Shown: piece after piece, positions 39,862 through 60,187 of the stretch | How positions within the stretch are numbered: the stretch's first letter is position 1 | Layout: every line of letters starts with the position of its first letter | Source of the DNA: Pardosa pseudoannulata | Taxonomy: Eukaryota; Arthropoda; Arachnida; Araneae; Lycosidae | Length of the DNA stretch: 64,000 bases | Assembly: GCA_032207245.1 (NCBI GenBank) | Contig: CM063510.1 | Span: forward strand, 50,822,078-50,886,077 | Direction: 5' to 3' | The notes under the pieces: model-generated | What the model was told of the DNA's origin: nothing | Database searches by the model: none | What the model saw: the letters and a program-made list of their open reading frames with translations, nothing else | Made by a program: the position numbers and the translations under genes

Positions 39862-39999
39862 AAAGGTGGCCGAACAGTAGGGTTTTCGGTACCAGAGTTC
39901 TTGGTTACGTATTCCACAGTTGGCATTGATGTTCGTAGTCATTTGGAATTGGTTTTAAGCAGCAGGTTGCGTATGCAGTATTGCTCCAAACGAAACTAA
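39862..39999 (+). CDS. Candidate terminal exon (unrecognised protein)
   Basis: After an acceptor-like TACATTTATACAG, a phase-0 frame of 45 codons plus stop reads KGGRTVGFSVPEFLVTYSTV, then GIDVRSHLELVLSSRLRMQY and CSKRN. Composition rises sharply at the acceptor, and AATAAA occurs about 125 bp after the stop (near 40125), so a last coding exon with a short 3' UTR would fit. No family was recognised; a decayed repeat is an equal alternative. Confidence 0.22.
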   Translation, partial: KGGRTVGFSVPEFLVTYSTVGIDVRSHLELVLSSRLRMQYCSKRN

Positions 40000-43989
<3,990 letters not shown>

Positions 43990-44024
43990 ACGGGTGATCA
44001 AAAAGTCCGTATAAACTTAAAAAA
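43990..44024 (+). repeat. Left terminal inverted repeat of the mariner-like element
   Basis: CGGGTGATCAAAAAGTCCGT followed by ATAAACTTAAAAA; pairs with 45545-45581. Confidence 0.85.
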
Positions 44025-44200
44025 TTCATAATAACCGTAAAATAAGCAAAATAAAAATGGTTTGCAGAGTTAATATCGCTAGAGCATGGGATTTATTTTA
44101 AAAGAGAAAAAAATAACTCCAAAACAGCCAACAGATGACGCTGGTACGAGCGACTTCGGTAGAAATATGCAAATCAGACTGTTATAAGGACTTGCGCTCC

Positions 44201-44208
44201 TATAAATA
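44201..44208 (+). promoter_or_regulatory. TATA-like box of the transposase gene
   Basis: TATAAATA lies 42 bases before the proposed ATG. Confidence 0.4.
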
Positions 44209-44249
44209 CACAACCATTTCACCGCTGTAAACCATGTATGCGAACTAGG

Positions 44250-45314
44250 ATGCTGAGTGCGAAGGATAAAGCTTTGTTGGTGAAGTAGTTTTACGTTAAC
44301 CAGGAATCAGCGACCGCTATTTTAAGTAAGTTCCGAATTCAGAAAAATGTCAGGAGTGGAAAAGGGCCTTTAACAGTGACAGGCCTCATAAAGCTTGTTC
44401 AGTGGTTGGAGGAAACTGGAACGTCGGAGGATCTTGTAAGTCCCGGAAGACCATGTTTAAATGAGGCACGTTCGCCGCGTGTTGCAGCCGAAATTGAAGC
44501 ATTAGCGTCCAAATCAGTCGCAGGAACGAACAGTGCTCGTGACGGTGCCAGACAGTTGGACTTACCACTATCTTCGGTACTCAATATTCTTCATGGATTC
44601 CTTGATCTGTATCCATACAGACTGCAGTCGTGCCATCAACTTTTACCAGCGGATAACGTACATAGGGAAGCATTTGCGAGGAGCACTTTCTCCAAAATCG
44701 AACAGAATGCCACCTGGGTCTTTAACATCTTGTGGTCAGATGAAGATCATTTTTAGCTTCATGATGAATTTAATACCCATAACTGTCGCATCTGGGCAAC
44801 GTCTAATAGACGTGAATACACACAGAAACCATTGCATTTCCCAAAAGTGGCAGTGTGGTGTGGATTTACAGGTTCGTTCATCATAGGACCCTTCTTCTTT
44901 GAAACGGAGTGCCCAATAAATGGGTGGAAAATGGATATGGTGAATGCTCAGCGTTATTTAACACTTCTGCGCCATAATGTCGTGCCAGCTTTGAGTGAAA
45001 GATATGCACTATCTACCTACAAGTTTATGCAAGATGGATGAACTTGTCCCACTGCTAATTCGGTTAAGGATTTCCTAATCCAGACATTCGGGGAAGGCAA
45101 AATCATGAGCAGCCTTTTCAAGTTCCCATGGTCTCCTTGGTCTCTAGATTTGACCTCAGCAGACTTTTGGTTGTGGGGATATTTGAAATCTCGGGTGTAT
45201 CGATCCAATCCATCCAATCTCTCTGAACTGAAAAATGCGATCCGCCGAGAGGTGTTTTGCATACAACTGGACCTGCTGCACTCTGCCGTTGATGGATTTG
45301 TGACTCGCCTGTAG
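44250..45314 (+). pseudogene. Mariner/Tc1-superfamily transposase, three premature stops
   Basis: One reading frame of 355 codons runs from ATG 44250 to TAG 45312 without frameshift. It starts MLSAKDKALLVK, stop (44286), FYVNQESATAILSKFRI, a DUF4817-like helix-turn-helix start, then WLEETGTSEDLVSPGRP linker and the catalytic domain. NILWSDEDHF (first Asp, about 44735) is followed by a second stop (44754). RIWATSNRREYTQKP and VAVWCGFTGSFIIGPFFFE come next, then KFMQDG (second Asp) with a third stop (45039), and SLDLTSADFWLWGYLKSRVY. By my count the second acidic residue is 42 residues before the Asp of SADF, so it is not a classic DD34D mariner. It would be a cut-and-paste DDE transposase in the nucleus. 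The stops make this copy inactive as written. Confidence 0.88.
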
Positions 45315-45362
45315 TGTGTTATCTCCTGTGGTGGTGGTGTTCATGTGAACACATACTGCAGT

Positions 45363-45368
45363 AATAAA
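45363..45368 (+). terminator. Polyadenylation signal of the transposase gene
   Basis: AATAAA 49 bases after the terminal stop. Confidence 0.45.
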
Positions 45369-45544
45369 CGATTTGTAGGCATTCTGTTTTTTATTTTCGT
45401 TTCATTTTCTTTGACTTGTGCACATCAGCCCCCTCTATCACTTCTTTTTGAGTTACTTTCTTTCTGTTTAAAAAAATCCCATGCCCTAGCAATGGTAACC
45501 CTGCCAACCGTTTTTTATTTTGGTTATTTTTTCGGTTATTAGGC

Positions 45545-45581
45545 ATTTTTAATGTTTATACTGACTTTTTTGAATACCCGG
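45545..45581 (-). repeat. Right terminal inverted repeat of the mariner-like element
   Basis: TTTTTAATGTTTATACTGAC then TTTTTTGAATACCCGG; inverted partner of 43990-44024. Confidence 0.85.
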
Positions 45582-45583
45582 TA

Positions 45584-48500
45584 GAGTATGAAAACACTTA
45601 TACCAACCATTTAAAGCTTGTTTATCTGAAAAAAGTTTTATTAAAAAAATTATAATTTAAAATTAATATATATAAGATTGTTCACATATAAAATGACAGA
45701 AAGTTTGCACAAACTTATTTTAAACATTTCCTACTTATTTCCATCAGGAGTTTTTAATGTATACTTTTCGTATGAGTATTTTTGTAAAATGTTCTTACAA
45801 TTATGCAGATGATATTTTGACAAGATTTATTCATGTTTAACTAAATTAGTTTCCACATTTGCTTTTGGTCTTTGCAAACAAAAAGTATTTGAAATCAATT
45901 TTGGTTTGAGAGTTACTTTGATATTTACATAAATTTCAGTTTTTAATTTAAGATTAAAAACTAAAATTTCAAATTAAAGAGAAACGTGTTCGTATTAAAA
46001 TTTGCATGAATGAATACAATGATAAGAATTTAGTCCCTCGAAATAAGTTAAAACGATTGTTGGCTTTTAGTTTTGAGAAATGGGGGGTTTAATTTAAATA
46101 TCATTTAACTCCATTTTTTTTTCTGGATGTTAACCTATAATTCAGACAACATACAATATTAGTTCTTTTAGAATATCCTTTAAAATAACACCTGCATGTC
46201 ATATATTTAGAATACAGCTTCAAATGGTGTTATCTCATGTGCTTTTGGTCAAAAACTAACCATGCTTAAAACGGTCTGCTTCTTGCTGAACACAATACAT
46301 TAAATTTTTCATTAAAGTAATTGTTCATTTCAAGAATATAATTGAAAATCATACTACTAATAACTTTGAAAATTTATCGAAACAAATTGTTTTGTATTTT
46401 GGGAATATTTGAAACATTCCGCTAACTAAATTTCAATTGACTATTCAATTTGCATTATAGAACATAAAACAAAAGTCCGTTAAAAGGAATATAGTTCGAA
46501 ATGTAAAATCTGTAAATTCTTTATTTCAAAAACATGTTATAAAATTTTGTAGTACAGAATTTACATTTTAACTAGTTTCAGATATTAGTGATAAAAATAA
46601 ATCATATGTTAGGGTATCTATAGCATCCTACAAATAAAAATGATCGTATTATGTTCATGAATGTCTTAGGTTGACACTATAAGATAAACTACTATTTGAA
46701 TAATAATTTTAGCTACCTTTATATAACTCCTTTTACATATATTTTTTGATGATACATTTCTTTTTTCGAAATAAGTAGATACTGCATTCTGAGATTCTTA
46801 CGGTGGTAAAGATTTAGTTTTTATATAAGATATAAAAGAAATATTCTTGGTTTCCCTTCTTAACATCGTTTAGAAATATATCACAAAAAATATATTACAC
46901 CCTAATGTACAAACTTTTAAATTCCTTCAAGGACACAGGAAAATCTGTTGTTAATTTTCACCATTGCTATTACCCATGATTGTATCTACATTCCGCATCT
47001 TAGCAAGAATAACCACTTAGTACTTCTATACCAGGTATGCAACTTTAATGAATAAAATGGATGCCATCAATTTGTATTGTTCTCTTGCATTGTACTCGGT
47101 ACATAATGAAAAGTTAAGTACAAGTTTATTGATTTACAGACTTTACTATAGAATCGTTTTACTTGTCTTCATTTTCCTTATTCATTGTATCGTCTTGTTA
47201 TTCAGTCACCCTTTGACTCAAGATGTTTTTTAATATCACAGTGAAAGCAAAACTATTATTTTCTAGAATATTTCTTATATTATTTGTCAACACACTATTG
47301 TGAGGGTCTCTTGTACGTAAGTATCAGTATTTTTGCCTGTGTGACTCTGAATACCGAAACTTATACACAGAGCATGCTAAATGGATGAAATTTGAAATAT
47401 ATGCTCCCAAATTCTCACAGATTCTATTGAAGATTCAATCAAAATCCAAAATTTCAATTTAGATGTCATTCGAATTCTATATGTTGTTGACGATAATTAC
47501 AACCTGCACAAGATTATTGATTGAGGGAATTTATGATAGACTTATTTTACTTGTCTTAGGTTTTCTTCTTGGTGGTTTTATATTGTTATGATTTTGATTT
47601 GTCGGTAAATGACTTATATGACATTGGAAACAGCAATATTTTTAGAAACATATTTATTCAAAATAAAATAAATTAGTTGTTATAAAAACTAGTGTTTCTA
47701 TTATGAAAAAATCTGTGTAAATCTTTTTGTGTGTAAATAAGATTACAGTAATTGAGAGAGGTAACATCCTAACTAGATGAAATCTCAACTATATCCTTAA
47801 AAACTCCTAGGTTGTAATATTCATTCAGTGAAAATTAGAAGTGATCTAGATTCTGCATGATGTGGGTGTTGAATCTCAAGCCAGAATTATACACAAAATT
47901 AATTTTTCTAAGAAGAAATTCGAAGAAAATAAACATGATATGGCTATGTTTTTATGAAATTAATTCTAGAAAACTTAGCAATTAATGAATTAAAAATATG
48001 TCTGTCCCATTTTGAAAGAATAAAACCTCTTTCCCAAACAAGAAACTTTTTATTCATTTTTTATCAAGTTAATGCACATCATACCAAGGAAATTCTTTTC
48101 AAAAGTCCTTCTTTATAAAAAGAACCTGGTATATATGGTTAAAGAATATTCATTCGTTGGTTTATCACTGTACTTTACACTAGGAGTGATATATAAACTT
48201 GGTATAAACGCTTAAGTATGTAATTCAAAAGAATTAATGAGTATGTGACGAGCTTTAAAAAAATAAAGTATTTTTTATGTACAGAAAAACTTTCGAAAGA
48301 GGTATACAAATATTTTCTCACGTAATATATCCCTTGAGATTTCGATTCAAGAAAAATTTTAATGGAATCTCAATTCTTTGTGAACTAACGTTTCGGTGAA
48401 ACAAACCTTTTAAGGTTTAGGTCATTAAACATTAAACGTAAGTCCTTGATGCATATCTGTATGTATTCTAAATATGGAACTCGAAATGAATACTTTTTAC

Positions 48501-49112
48501 GAAGAACTAGTTTTTGTCTTATGGTAATTATATTGTGGTAGTTAAAATGAAGTAAAAAAGGAAAAATATTATGAATTTACTATTTTTTATGCAAAGAATA
48601 AAATATTCTCAGGTTCTTAATATATAAAATGGAAAAAAGACACTTGAAAATACTTTAAGATTTTTTTTATCTTTTTATTATGATGTCATGGTGTCTTTTG
48701 AGTATATTTTTTACTAAAACAGCTTCTTTTGGCGTTCTCATAGAAAAAAAGTCTATTGGTTTTAGAACAAATTTTTCTTTTAAAGTTTTTTACTAAGATT
48801 CTAGCTGAAAATGTTTTTGTTCATAATTTAAATTAATATATATTAAGTTTGAATTTATAAAAAACAGATAATTCAATTAGCCACAAGATAACTTCAAAAA
48901 TACATAAATTAGAAACTAAAATTTTATATTAAATGAAATAAAAATATACTTTTATTTTGTGAACTGCAGTCATACTAACAAGCTAATTTTATTATATTCA
49001 TAATAATTTTGAGATTTTACGCATATACATTTCTATACTGGTGTTTAAAATTAAGTTACTAATACATTTTTTTGCAATAAATCGAAATATTTACTATTGT
49101 TTTTTTAAACGG
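45584..49112. other. AT-rich non-coding DNA, no gene seen
   Basis: A 61-codon frame at 47048-47233 is hydrophobic (with Phe, Leu, Ile, Tyr) but AT-driven and unsupported. Nothing else is recognisable. Confidence 0.6.
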
Positions 49113-49113
49113 A

Positions 49114-49171
<58 letters not shown>

Positions 49172-49178
49172 ATATATA
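49113..49178. repeat. (AT)n microsatellite with GTAT units
   Basis: AT repeat ending in GTATGTATGTATATATATA. Confidence 0.95.
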
Positions 49179-49898
49179 GTGTAATTTATGAAGCGATTGC
49201 ATTTTATTCTTCTAGTGTCTGCTTAATAATTTTGTTACGATTTCCGGAGAGGCTTTAAAAACAGAAGTGGTGTTTGAAATTGAAGATTGGTAATTTTCTG
49301 AACTTGCAAAATTTGAAATCAGGTTCAAAGAAAATAATGCCAGCCGCATACAATACAGTTGGAATAAACACAAGGAATATTTTAAAATGCTGAAATTAAT
49401 ATAATAAATTATCCTACAATTAATAGCTGATTTCCTCCAATTTCATTTAATAATATATTTAACACATATAAGTTAAATGCTATCTTATATAATGAAAGTA
49501 AGTGTCCTTTTTATGCATATATTTAATAATTCTCTTAAAAGTATATTTTTATCTTAAATATGGAAAAAATGACTGCAAATGGAAGAATAAATAAAATGGA
49601 TATAGAATTTTGCATTAAATAGCGATATAGGTTATCAATCAAATATATTCATGTGTGTATGTGTTTCAATAATCCAAGTATCAACATATTTGTTATTTAA
49701 ATTCCATTTCCCAACAAAATTTTCTTAAATCTACTGTAACATTCTACTTGTACATTAAAATGATATAATATATTTTAAAGCCAAATTGAATTTATTAGGA
49801 TAAAATTTATTTGATTACTCTCTTGTTTCATTTTTTGGCTTACTAAAAAAAACACCGGAAAAACAGAATCGGAATTGAAACTGATAAAAATATCACTA
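49179..49898. other. AT-rich spacer, no gene seen
   Basis: Nothing recognisable. Confidence 0.6.
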
Positions 49899-49907
49899 CA
49901 CACACAC

Positions 49908-49957
<50 letters not shown>
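49899..49957. repeat. (CA)n(AT)n microsatellite
   Basis: Four to five CA units then AT units with one ATT slip. Confidence 0.95.
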
Positions 49958-50194
49958 CAGTTTTCTTCATGTGGAAATGTTTCCCATTATAATCTTTAAT
50001 AAAGTAGCAAGATACATTTATTTCATATTACATATAGCTCTTTGTACACAATCTGTCATTTTCAAAACAAAAATGAAATTTTTGTTAAAATTTAAAGTTT
50101 TAAAAAATTTTAAAGATTTAGAATAATCAGTAAAGTTATTATTAGTTTAATGTTTTTTATTTTAGATTAGATTTTTATTAGTTTTAATTTTGAG

Positions 50195-51010
50195 TATTGG
50201 GGAGATTAGTTTTAATCAGGCATAGTTTTTTTCAAAACGAAATTTGATTAGTCTAATAACATTTATTTAATTCATAAATCCTAAGTTATAAATTTCTGCG
50301 CCAATTAAAGTAAACTTTTTGTTAAATTTTAAATAAGATTTGAGTCTTAAAAATATATAGGTTTGTTCTTCCAATTAGTTTATATTTCACCTAACCTCAA
50401 AAACATAAAGATTTCACCTAACCGCAAACTATCTATTGATATATGTATATGACATTACAGAAGAATATGCACTGATATTTACCAGATTAATATTAATGGA
50501 GCATAAAATTCTTTCGAAACTAAATTGTATTATTCTAATATCGTTTGTTTGATTTACCTTAAATTATAAAGTTCTGCTTCTTTTAGTATAAAGTTTTGAT
50601 AGAACACTCTGACTTGGAAAAATGTGTTTAGTTTTGCCATTTCAATTAGTAAATCGATTTTAGAATCTTAAAACTGTAAACCAAATATAAAAAAAACACA
50701 TTTCGCATATCAGCAAAATACTATTAAACATTATTACAAAAACCTACTAACTGGTATTGGAGAAACTGATATTAAGTAATTATAGTTTTTTAATATTGTG
50801 AAAATTCATTATTCTAATATCAATTGTTTGATTTAACCTAAGCTGTAAATTTCTCTGTTTAATATGAAATTTTATAAGTTTTTTTGTAAAATTCTAGCTT
50901 GAAAGAATTATTCGGTTTTCTTTTAACGCACAACTGTATAACAAAAAATTTAAAGCAAATACGATAAAAAGGTATTTCACTAACCCACAAGAAAACGTTT
51001 GAAATAAGAA
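50195..51010. repeat. Degenerate tandem repeat, three copies of about 280 bp
   Basis: The phrase ATTCTAATATC(A/G)(A/T)TTGTTTGATTTA with following CTTAAATTATAAAGTTCTGC-like sequence begins at about 50251, 50531 and 50811, so the spacing is 280 bp each time. Other blocks recur in register: TATTGGAGA(A/T) before each and TTTCACTAACC-like sequence after. The copies are strongly diverged. Confidence 0.65.
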
Positions 51011-53261
51011 TAGTAAAAACAAAATTATATGACATGTAGTAAAATAAATGTTTAATTTTGTAAACCAAAATTTTAAATGTACCAGAAATTCAAGAGGTAA
51101 AAAGCCCTATTAAGATATTAATAATTTTCTGAAAGATTAAAATTTATCATGGTATAAAGTAGTATATATTTATTGCACATTTTAATATTATTGAGGATAA
51201 TAGAATACAAATGATATATGGCTTTTATTTGATATAAAAATTGTGTTTCTTAATTCCAAATTTTCAAACTTATTTTGAGGGTGATTGAATACATATATAT
51301 TTTAGTGTATATATTTTATTAATATTTAAGCATTCATTGCTTCACTTTACAAAACAAATTAATTTCTATAAAGTTAAAAACTTATGGAAAAATTTGTTCT
51401 AAACAAAATGAAGCTTTTCATTTTTGATTTACTTTGCGAGGACTTTTCAGCTGGAAAGCTTATAAGTACCCTTAAAGCATGTGTTTCTAATTTATTTATT
51501 TTATGCTGATTTTAGAGGAAGCTAAAATATGGAAACTCAAGGTCATGTGTATATTATTCTTAACTACATTATTTGTTACGCAGAGTGCAGTTATCCAAAT
51601 AATAGCTGCGGAATTCATGTATGTGACTGATACACTATAAAAATAGACAAAATATAAATATAGGCAATATAAATATAAACTTCTTTAAAAACAATTATTT
51701 ATTGTTTAAACAAAACATACCACATTTTCAGTAAATTATTGTTATTATTTACTGCTGTCAGAAGTACATAATATATAACTCTCAAACCATCAGACTATAG
51801 CTTGCTTCTTCACATGTCAGGTGAGGAAACTCTAAAAGAAAAAAGTGCATAAACCCATTTGCATGAACACATTATTTCAACCTGGTACATTTTCCTAGCG
51901 AACTAATCATTCAGAATGCTCTTTAAAATAAAAGAAAAGGAAAAAAATAATACCCGGCATTCCAAATTGCTATTATTTTAAAAATCTGTATTGAAAATGA
52001 TAAAATCTTTTTTAAATAAATGTCCCTACTGATTACTTAATCAGCGTTTAACTATAGTTAACCATGGTGCAACTTTTGTCTGGTTTTAGATACAACTACT
52101 CCTTGCTAACATAATTAACATCTCAAACAACTGTTATTTTTAGTGAAGAAATTGTTTATTTGTATGAAATCATGAATCAGCTAAACTTAGATCTAGTGAA
52201 ACAGTTCAATGCATAATGGATTATGAGCAATAATTGTTTCAAAGGTTTTAAACTATTCAAATATAACAACTTCAGAATTTAAAATATATTTTATATTAAT
52301 TAGAATGCTTAAAATTCTTATAATTCTTTAGATTATTTCAAATCATGACTATTTGACTTATAATCTGTCATTCATTATTTATTTATATTTACATAATTTA
52401 TGTGCATTTCTATGCCGTCATATATTTGAATTAAAAGAGCTTTTGAAACCAAAATAATTTCATTTCGAAGAGACAAAACTCACAGGCTTTAAAGAATGAA
52501 AGAAAATTACATAACAGTTTATATCTCTTGATGTTTTCCTTATAAGTTTTTGCTTTTTACAATATTTTCAAGTCATTTCTATTTTTATACATAATTATTT
52601 TCACAGGAATATAATAAAAATACAGTTTTTGACAATAAAAATATTGATAAATATATATTGCATTCATTTAATCCTAAAATGTATAATTTTATCCATATGT
52701 ACTAAAACATAAAATCAATTTAGAATTTTTTTTTTATATAAATAGAATTTACGAATATTAAATAGTTTTTTAATTTGTTTCTTCACGATTGTATTTTATC
52801 CTTCTAACTCATTTAAATTCAAAATATCATAACCTGAAGACATTTTGAAACTAAAAGAATTCGTTGACAATTAATTCCATAAAATTAATAAGAAAAATCT
52901 AAAAAACTTGACTTTAAAAAATATTTAATTAAATATTTTTAGTGTGACATATATTTATAAATCAATTTATGCAGAAACAAAATATCATAAATCTAGGCTA
53001 ATATTTTACTTCATATAGCATAAGGAATCTTCGTAGAGACACTAAAAATAGTTCTAAGAGCCTTTTATATAACTTTCTTTTATGATAGTAAGATAATAGT
53101 TAATTTGAAGTTTAGATGATATTATTTTTTAATCACCTAACAGTAATTTTGAAATTTGCAAGCTGTATATTATGCAGTATGTGAAAGTTAAGGTCTTAAA
53201 AGCAAAAATTTAAAGCTTAAGGGAAAATAGTCACTTTCAAGTTTAAAAGATCTTTTTGAAA
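51011..53261. other. AT-rich non-coding DNA, no gene seen
   Basis: Nothing recognisable in either strand. Confidence 0.6.
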
Positions 53262-53263
53262 TA

Positions 53264-55012
53264 CACTGGTGTGCAACAGGTAGGTTTTTTGCCATAACTC
53301 CATGAGAAATCTTTTGAGAGACATGAAATTCAGAAATGAAGGAGAATATTATGCACGTAATGGATGAAAGTATCGGTGCTGAAAAAGGAACACAATTCAT
53401 ATGGTATGGAATTAAAAAAGAAAGTGTTATTGAAAGCATAATATCGTGACTCATGATTGTCTATACAAGAGGAAGAACAACAAGAAGATGTTCCTTAATA
53501 TGGGATATGCCCTCCCTTAACTGCTTAGCAACGTCTCCTCATACCCAGAACCAGTTGGTCCAACATTTCTTGTATAGGAGTGCCCATTCCACAATCAGCA
53601 TCTGTTTGAGTTGTTGGGTGTTCTCCGGAGGATGTAAGCGTGCTGCAATGCGTCTCCCCAAAGCTTTCCACACATGTTCGATGGGATTTAAATCAGGGAA
53701 GTACGCTGGCCAATCATTTGAGTGATATATTCACTTTCCAGTAGCTCTTCAACTCAAGAGTCCGATGTAGCCTTGCATTATCATCCATAAAAAGGAAGTC
53801 TGAACAATATCACCTCGGAACAGATGCACATGGGGAAGTAGTACCTCTTTACAACAGCATTTCCCGGTTACAGAACCTCTTTCGAAAATCTGGAGCCTAA
53901 CCAGACAAGAATTCCAGGACCACTGTAACGGTGTCTTTACTTGTTACTAGGATAAAACCGGGCACCGTCTGCCCTCCAAATCAAAACAAGTTGAGAATCG
54001 CTTCTGGTACTGAACCGACTTTCATCCGTAAAGAGAACACGACTATATTGATCAATTGTCCAGTTTTTGTGACCCCTGTACCATTGTAAACGCTGGCATC
54101 GGAGGCAAACTATAAACGGAAGCGTTCAGGACGGTGGGCGATTAGCCGCCCTTTGTGAAGGCATCTGGCTACAGTAAACCGCGACACTTGTCGCCCCGTT
54201 GTTGTACAGAGAAACTGAGCAATGGCGCTTGCTGACTGGTGTCGGCCTCTTTTCACTTGCAGGAAGATATATCGATCATCCCCTGCAGTTGTCGTCTCCG
54301 GGTGACCACCACCAACCTTTCTAACAGCTGTACCTGTGTTTTGAAACACATTCTAAGCGCGTGAAACGACACTTTTGTTGTGTAGCAAGTGGTAGTTCAC
54401 CGGCAAAAAGGATTATATTCAAAGGTTAAAAGAATACCATTTATTTTAAAATGAACTATACAGCCTCTCTCACGAGGAAAATGGAGAATTAACTGCCTCG
54501 TATCGTTGTCCGCTCGCTGGCTCTGCTTTCCGCTGAATGAACTGTCCAGCGGACTATTTATATGCTTTCCCTGCCACGTGCCGGATGCGGAGTTTCTGAC
54601 GTGCATGCTGTCGGCAGCAAAATCTGCATACGCGCTGTTGCTACAGTTGATTCTGAACTCTGCAGCTACACTGGTGACAGTAACCTCCAGATTTCCGATT
54701 ATTCTTCCACGTGTGAAGTCCTACAGGTGATTTCTTCTAGCCATATTTTACGAACTCACTCACTGGCACTTGCGAATATGTTGAATTGCCTCTCCGTTCT
54801 TCCTTTTATTCTACTGTTGAGCTGCGAAAGCTGACATCACGCGTTTTGCGTACGTTCATGTAGCCTCTGATGTTTCGTTCCTCATATTTGCATACGCATG
54901 ACGTTTGTAATGACTTACGTGTTCATTGTACTGATCCCCAGACCTCTTTTTCTGCAATTTCATAGCTATTTGCTAAATGTTTTCATTGTTGCTTAAGTTT
55001 TGCACACCAGTG
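53264..55012 (-). mobile_element. Tc1-like DNA transposon with both termini (third lineage)
   Basis: A 1,749-bp element is flanked by TA at 53262-53263 and 55013-55014. Its ends are CACTGGTGTGCA and, inverted, CACTGGTGTGCA, a perfect 12-bp terminal inverted repeat. The transposase lies on the minus strand at 54349-53493. A 660-bp stretch at 54350-55012, richer in G+C, precedes it and must be 5' untranslated or regulatory sequence, which is unusually long for Tc1. Confidence 0.9.
53493..54349 (-). pseudogene. Tc1-like transposase, frameshifted, catalytic motifs retained
   Basis: Minus strand from about 54349: TGTAVRKVGGGHPETTTAGD, DRYIFLQVKRGRHQSASAIA, QFLCTTTGRQVSRFTVARCL (paired helix-turn-helix region), RPERFRL. 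After frame changes come FTDESRFS (first catalytic Asp, about 54025), LVLIWRADGARF, a degraded middle, FMDDNARLHRTL (second Asp, about 53790), WPAYFPDLNPIEHVW (catalytic Glu, about 53705-53660), KALGRRIAARLHPPENTQQL and the C-terminus MRRRC.AVKGGHIPY. All three DDE motifs are therefore still visible. At least two frame changes and a stop inactivate it. Family usual length is about 340 residues, and this copy spans about 285 codons. Confidence 0.88.
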
Positions 55013-55014
55013 TA

Positions 55015-59350
<4,336 letters not shown>

Positions 59351-59382
59351 AGACGATATCCGAAACAGACGATATCCGAACG
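59351..59382. repeat. 16-bp tandem duplication
   Basis: AGACGATATCCGAAAC and AGACGATATCCGAACG stand side by side, and related GATATC phrases lie just upstream. Confidence 0.8.
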
Positions 59383-59913
59383 TCTTCATTGTTTAAAAAC
59401 ATATGGTATTTTGAGGGCTCCAATTTGATTTACTCGACATTTTCACATATTTGCATAAAGAATATATTAATTAAGAATCAAAGATCTGACATCATTACCC
59501 AATTCCATTACCCACTTTTTCAAATATTGCACAATCGTCATTTATTGGTACGGTCAAAGGGTCATGTTGTAAACTATTTCAGGATTTCTGCAACTTAATA
59601 AAATTTTGTTAAAATAAATCCTATCACTCCTCTTTATTCCTTTAAAGTCGACGATCCAGTCGCACAATCCTTTTAGTGGGGATTAATACATTCTACCAGT
59701 TCCAGATATCTCTAGCTTTTAGTGCAGGCAGTTGCACCCTATGTTTTGACCATTTACATTTTTACCACATTATTTCCTCGAAAAATTTATGTGTGTGTCA
59801 TTTATTGACACATTCGTATAAAAGCTACATATCTTTCATTTTGCCTAAATTTTTCTCAGATAAAAAGATTTTACTATGGTTTTGAAATTTTTAATGAAAT
59901 GAAGATTATTAAA

Positions 59914-60174
59914 CTGGGATAGTGAATTCGCTCTCCGACTACACCGGTTCGAGGTCGATCACCAGGCTGAGCTAAGTTGACTAAGTCTTTCATCTCATTA
60001 TTGGGTAAACAAACTGAGGTTCAAGCATGCATGGTAACAAAACAATGGGGTTTCTACTTAAGGTTGACCACTTAACCTGAATATTGCTTAGCTCCCCAGG
60101 GCCTTGTTCTCGGAAGCGGAGATTGGCACCGTATACTCTGGTCCCCCACGGGCTTCGACGAGGAGTTTACAGAA
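59914..60174 (+). mobile_element. tRNA-derived SINE-like element
   Basis: The head contains GGGATAGTGAATTCGCTC (A-box-like) and GGTTCGAGGTC (59946-59956, close to the B-box consensus GGTTCGANNCC) at tRNA-like spacing. A roughly 210-bp non-tRNA body ends GGGCTTCGACGAGGAGTTTAC. The flanks GAAGATTATTAAA (59901-59913) and GAAAATTATTGAA (60175-60187) agree at 11 of 13 positions and may be the target duplication left by LINE-driven insertion. Confidence 0.5.
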
Positions 60175-60187
60175 GAAAATTATTGAA

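Larger units (their letters stand above)
43990..45581 (+). mobile_element. Mariner-like DNA transposon with both termini
   Basis: A 1,592-bp element is flanked by TA at 43988-43989 and 45582-45583. The left terminus ACGGGTGATCAAAAAGTCC and the right terminus, inverted, CCGGGTATTCAAAAAAGTC, align over about 35 bp with few differences. One transposase-like frame fills the interior on the + strand. The complete borders with a continuous but stop-containing frame point to a comparatively recent copy in this window. Confidence 0.9.

Noticed and set aside
44386..45344. Minus-strand and alternate-frame ORFs of 60-117 codons
   Set aside because: Shadows of the mariner-like transposase frame 44250-45314.
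54506..54834. Plus-strand frames of 74 and 90 codons with hydrophobic ends
   Set aside because: They lie in the leader of the Tc1 element opposite its transposase strand and show no signal-peptide or family pattern that I trust.
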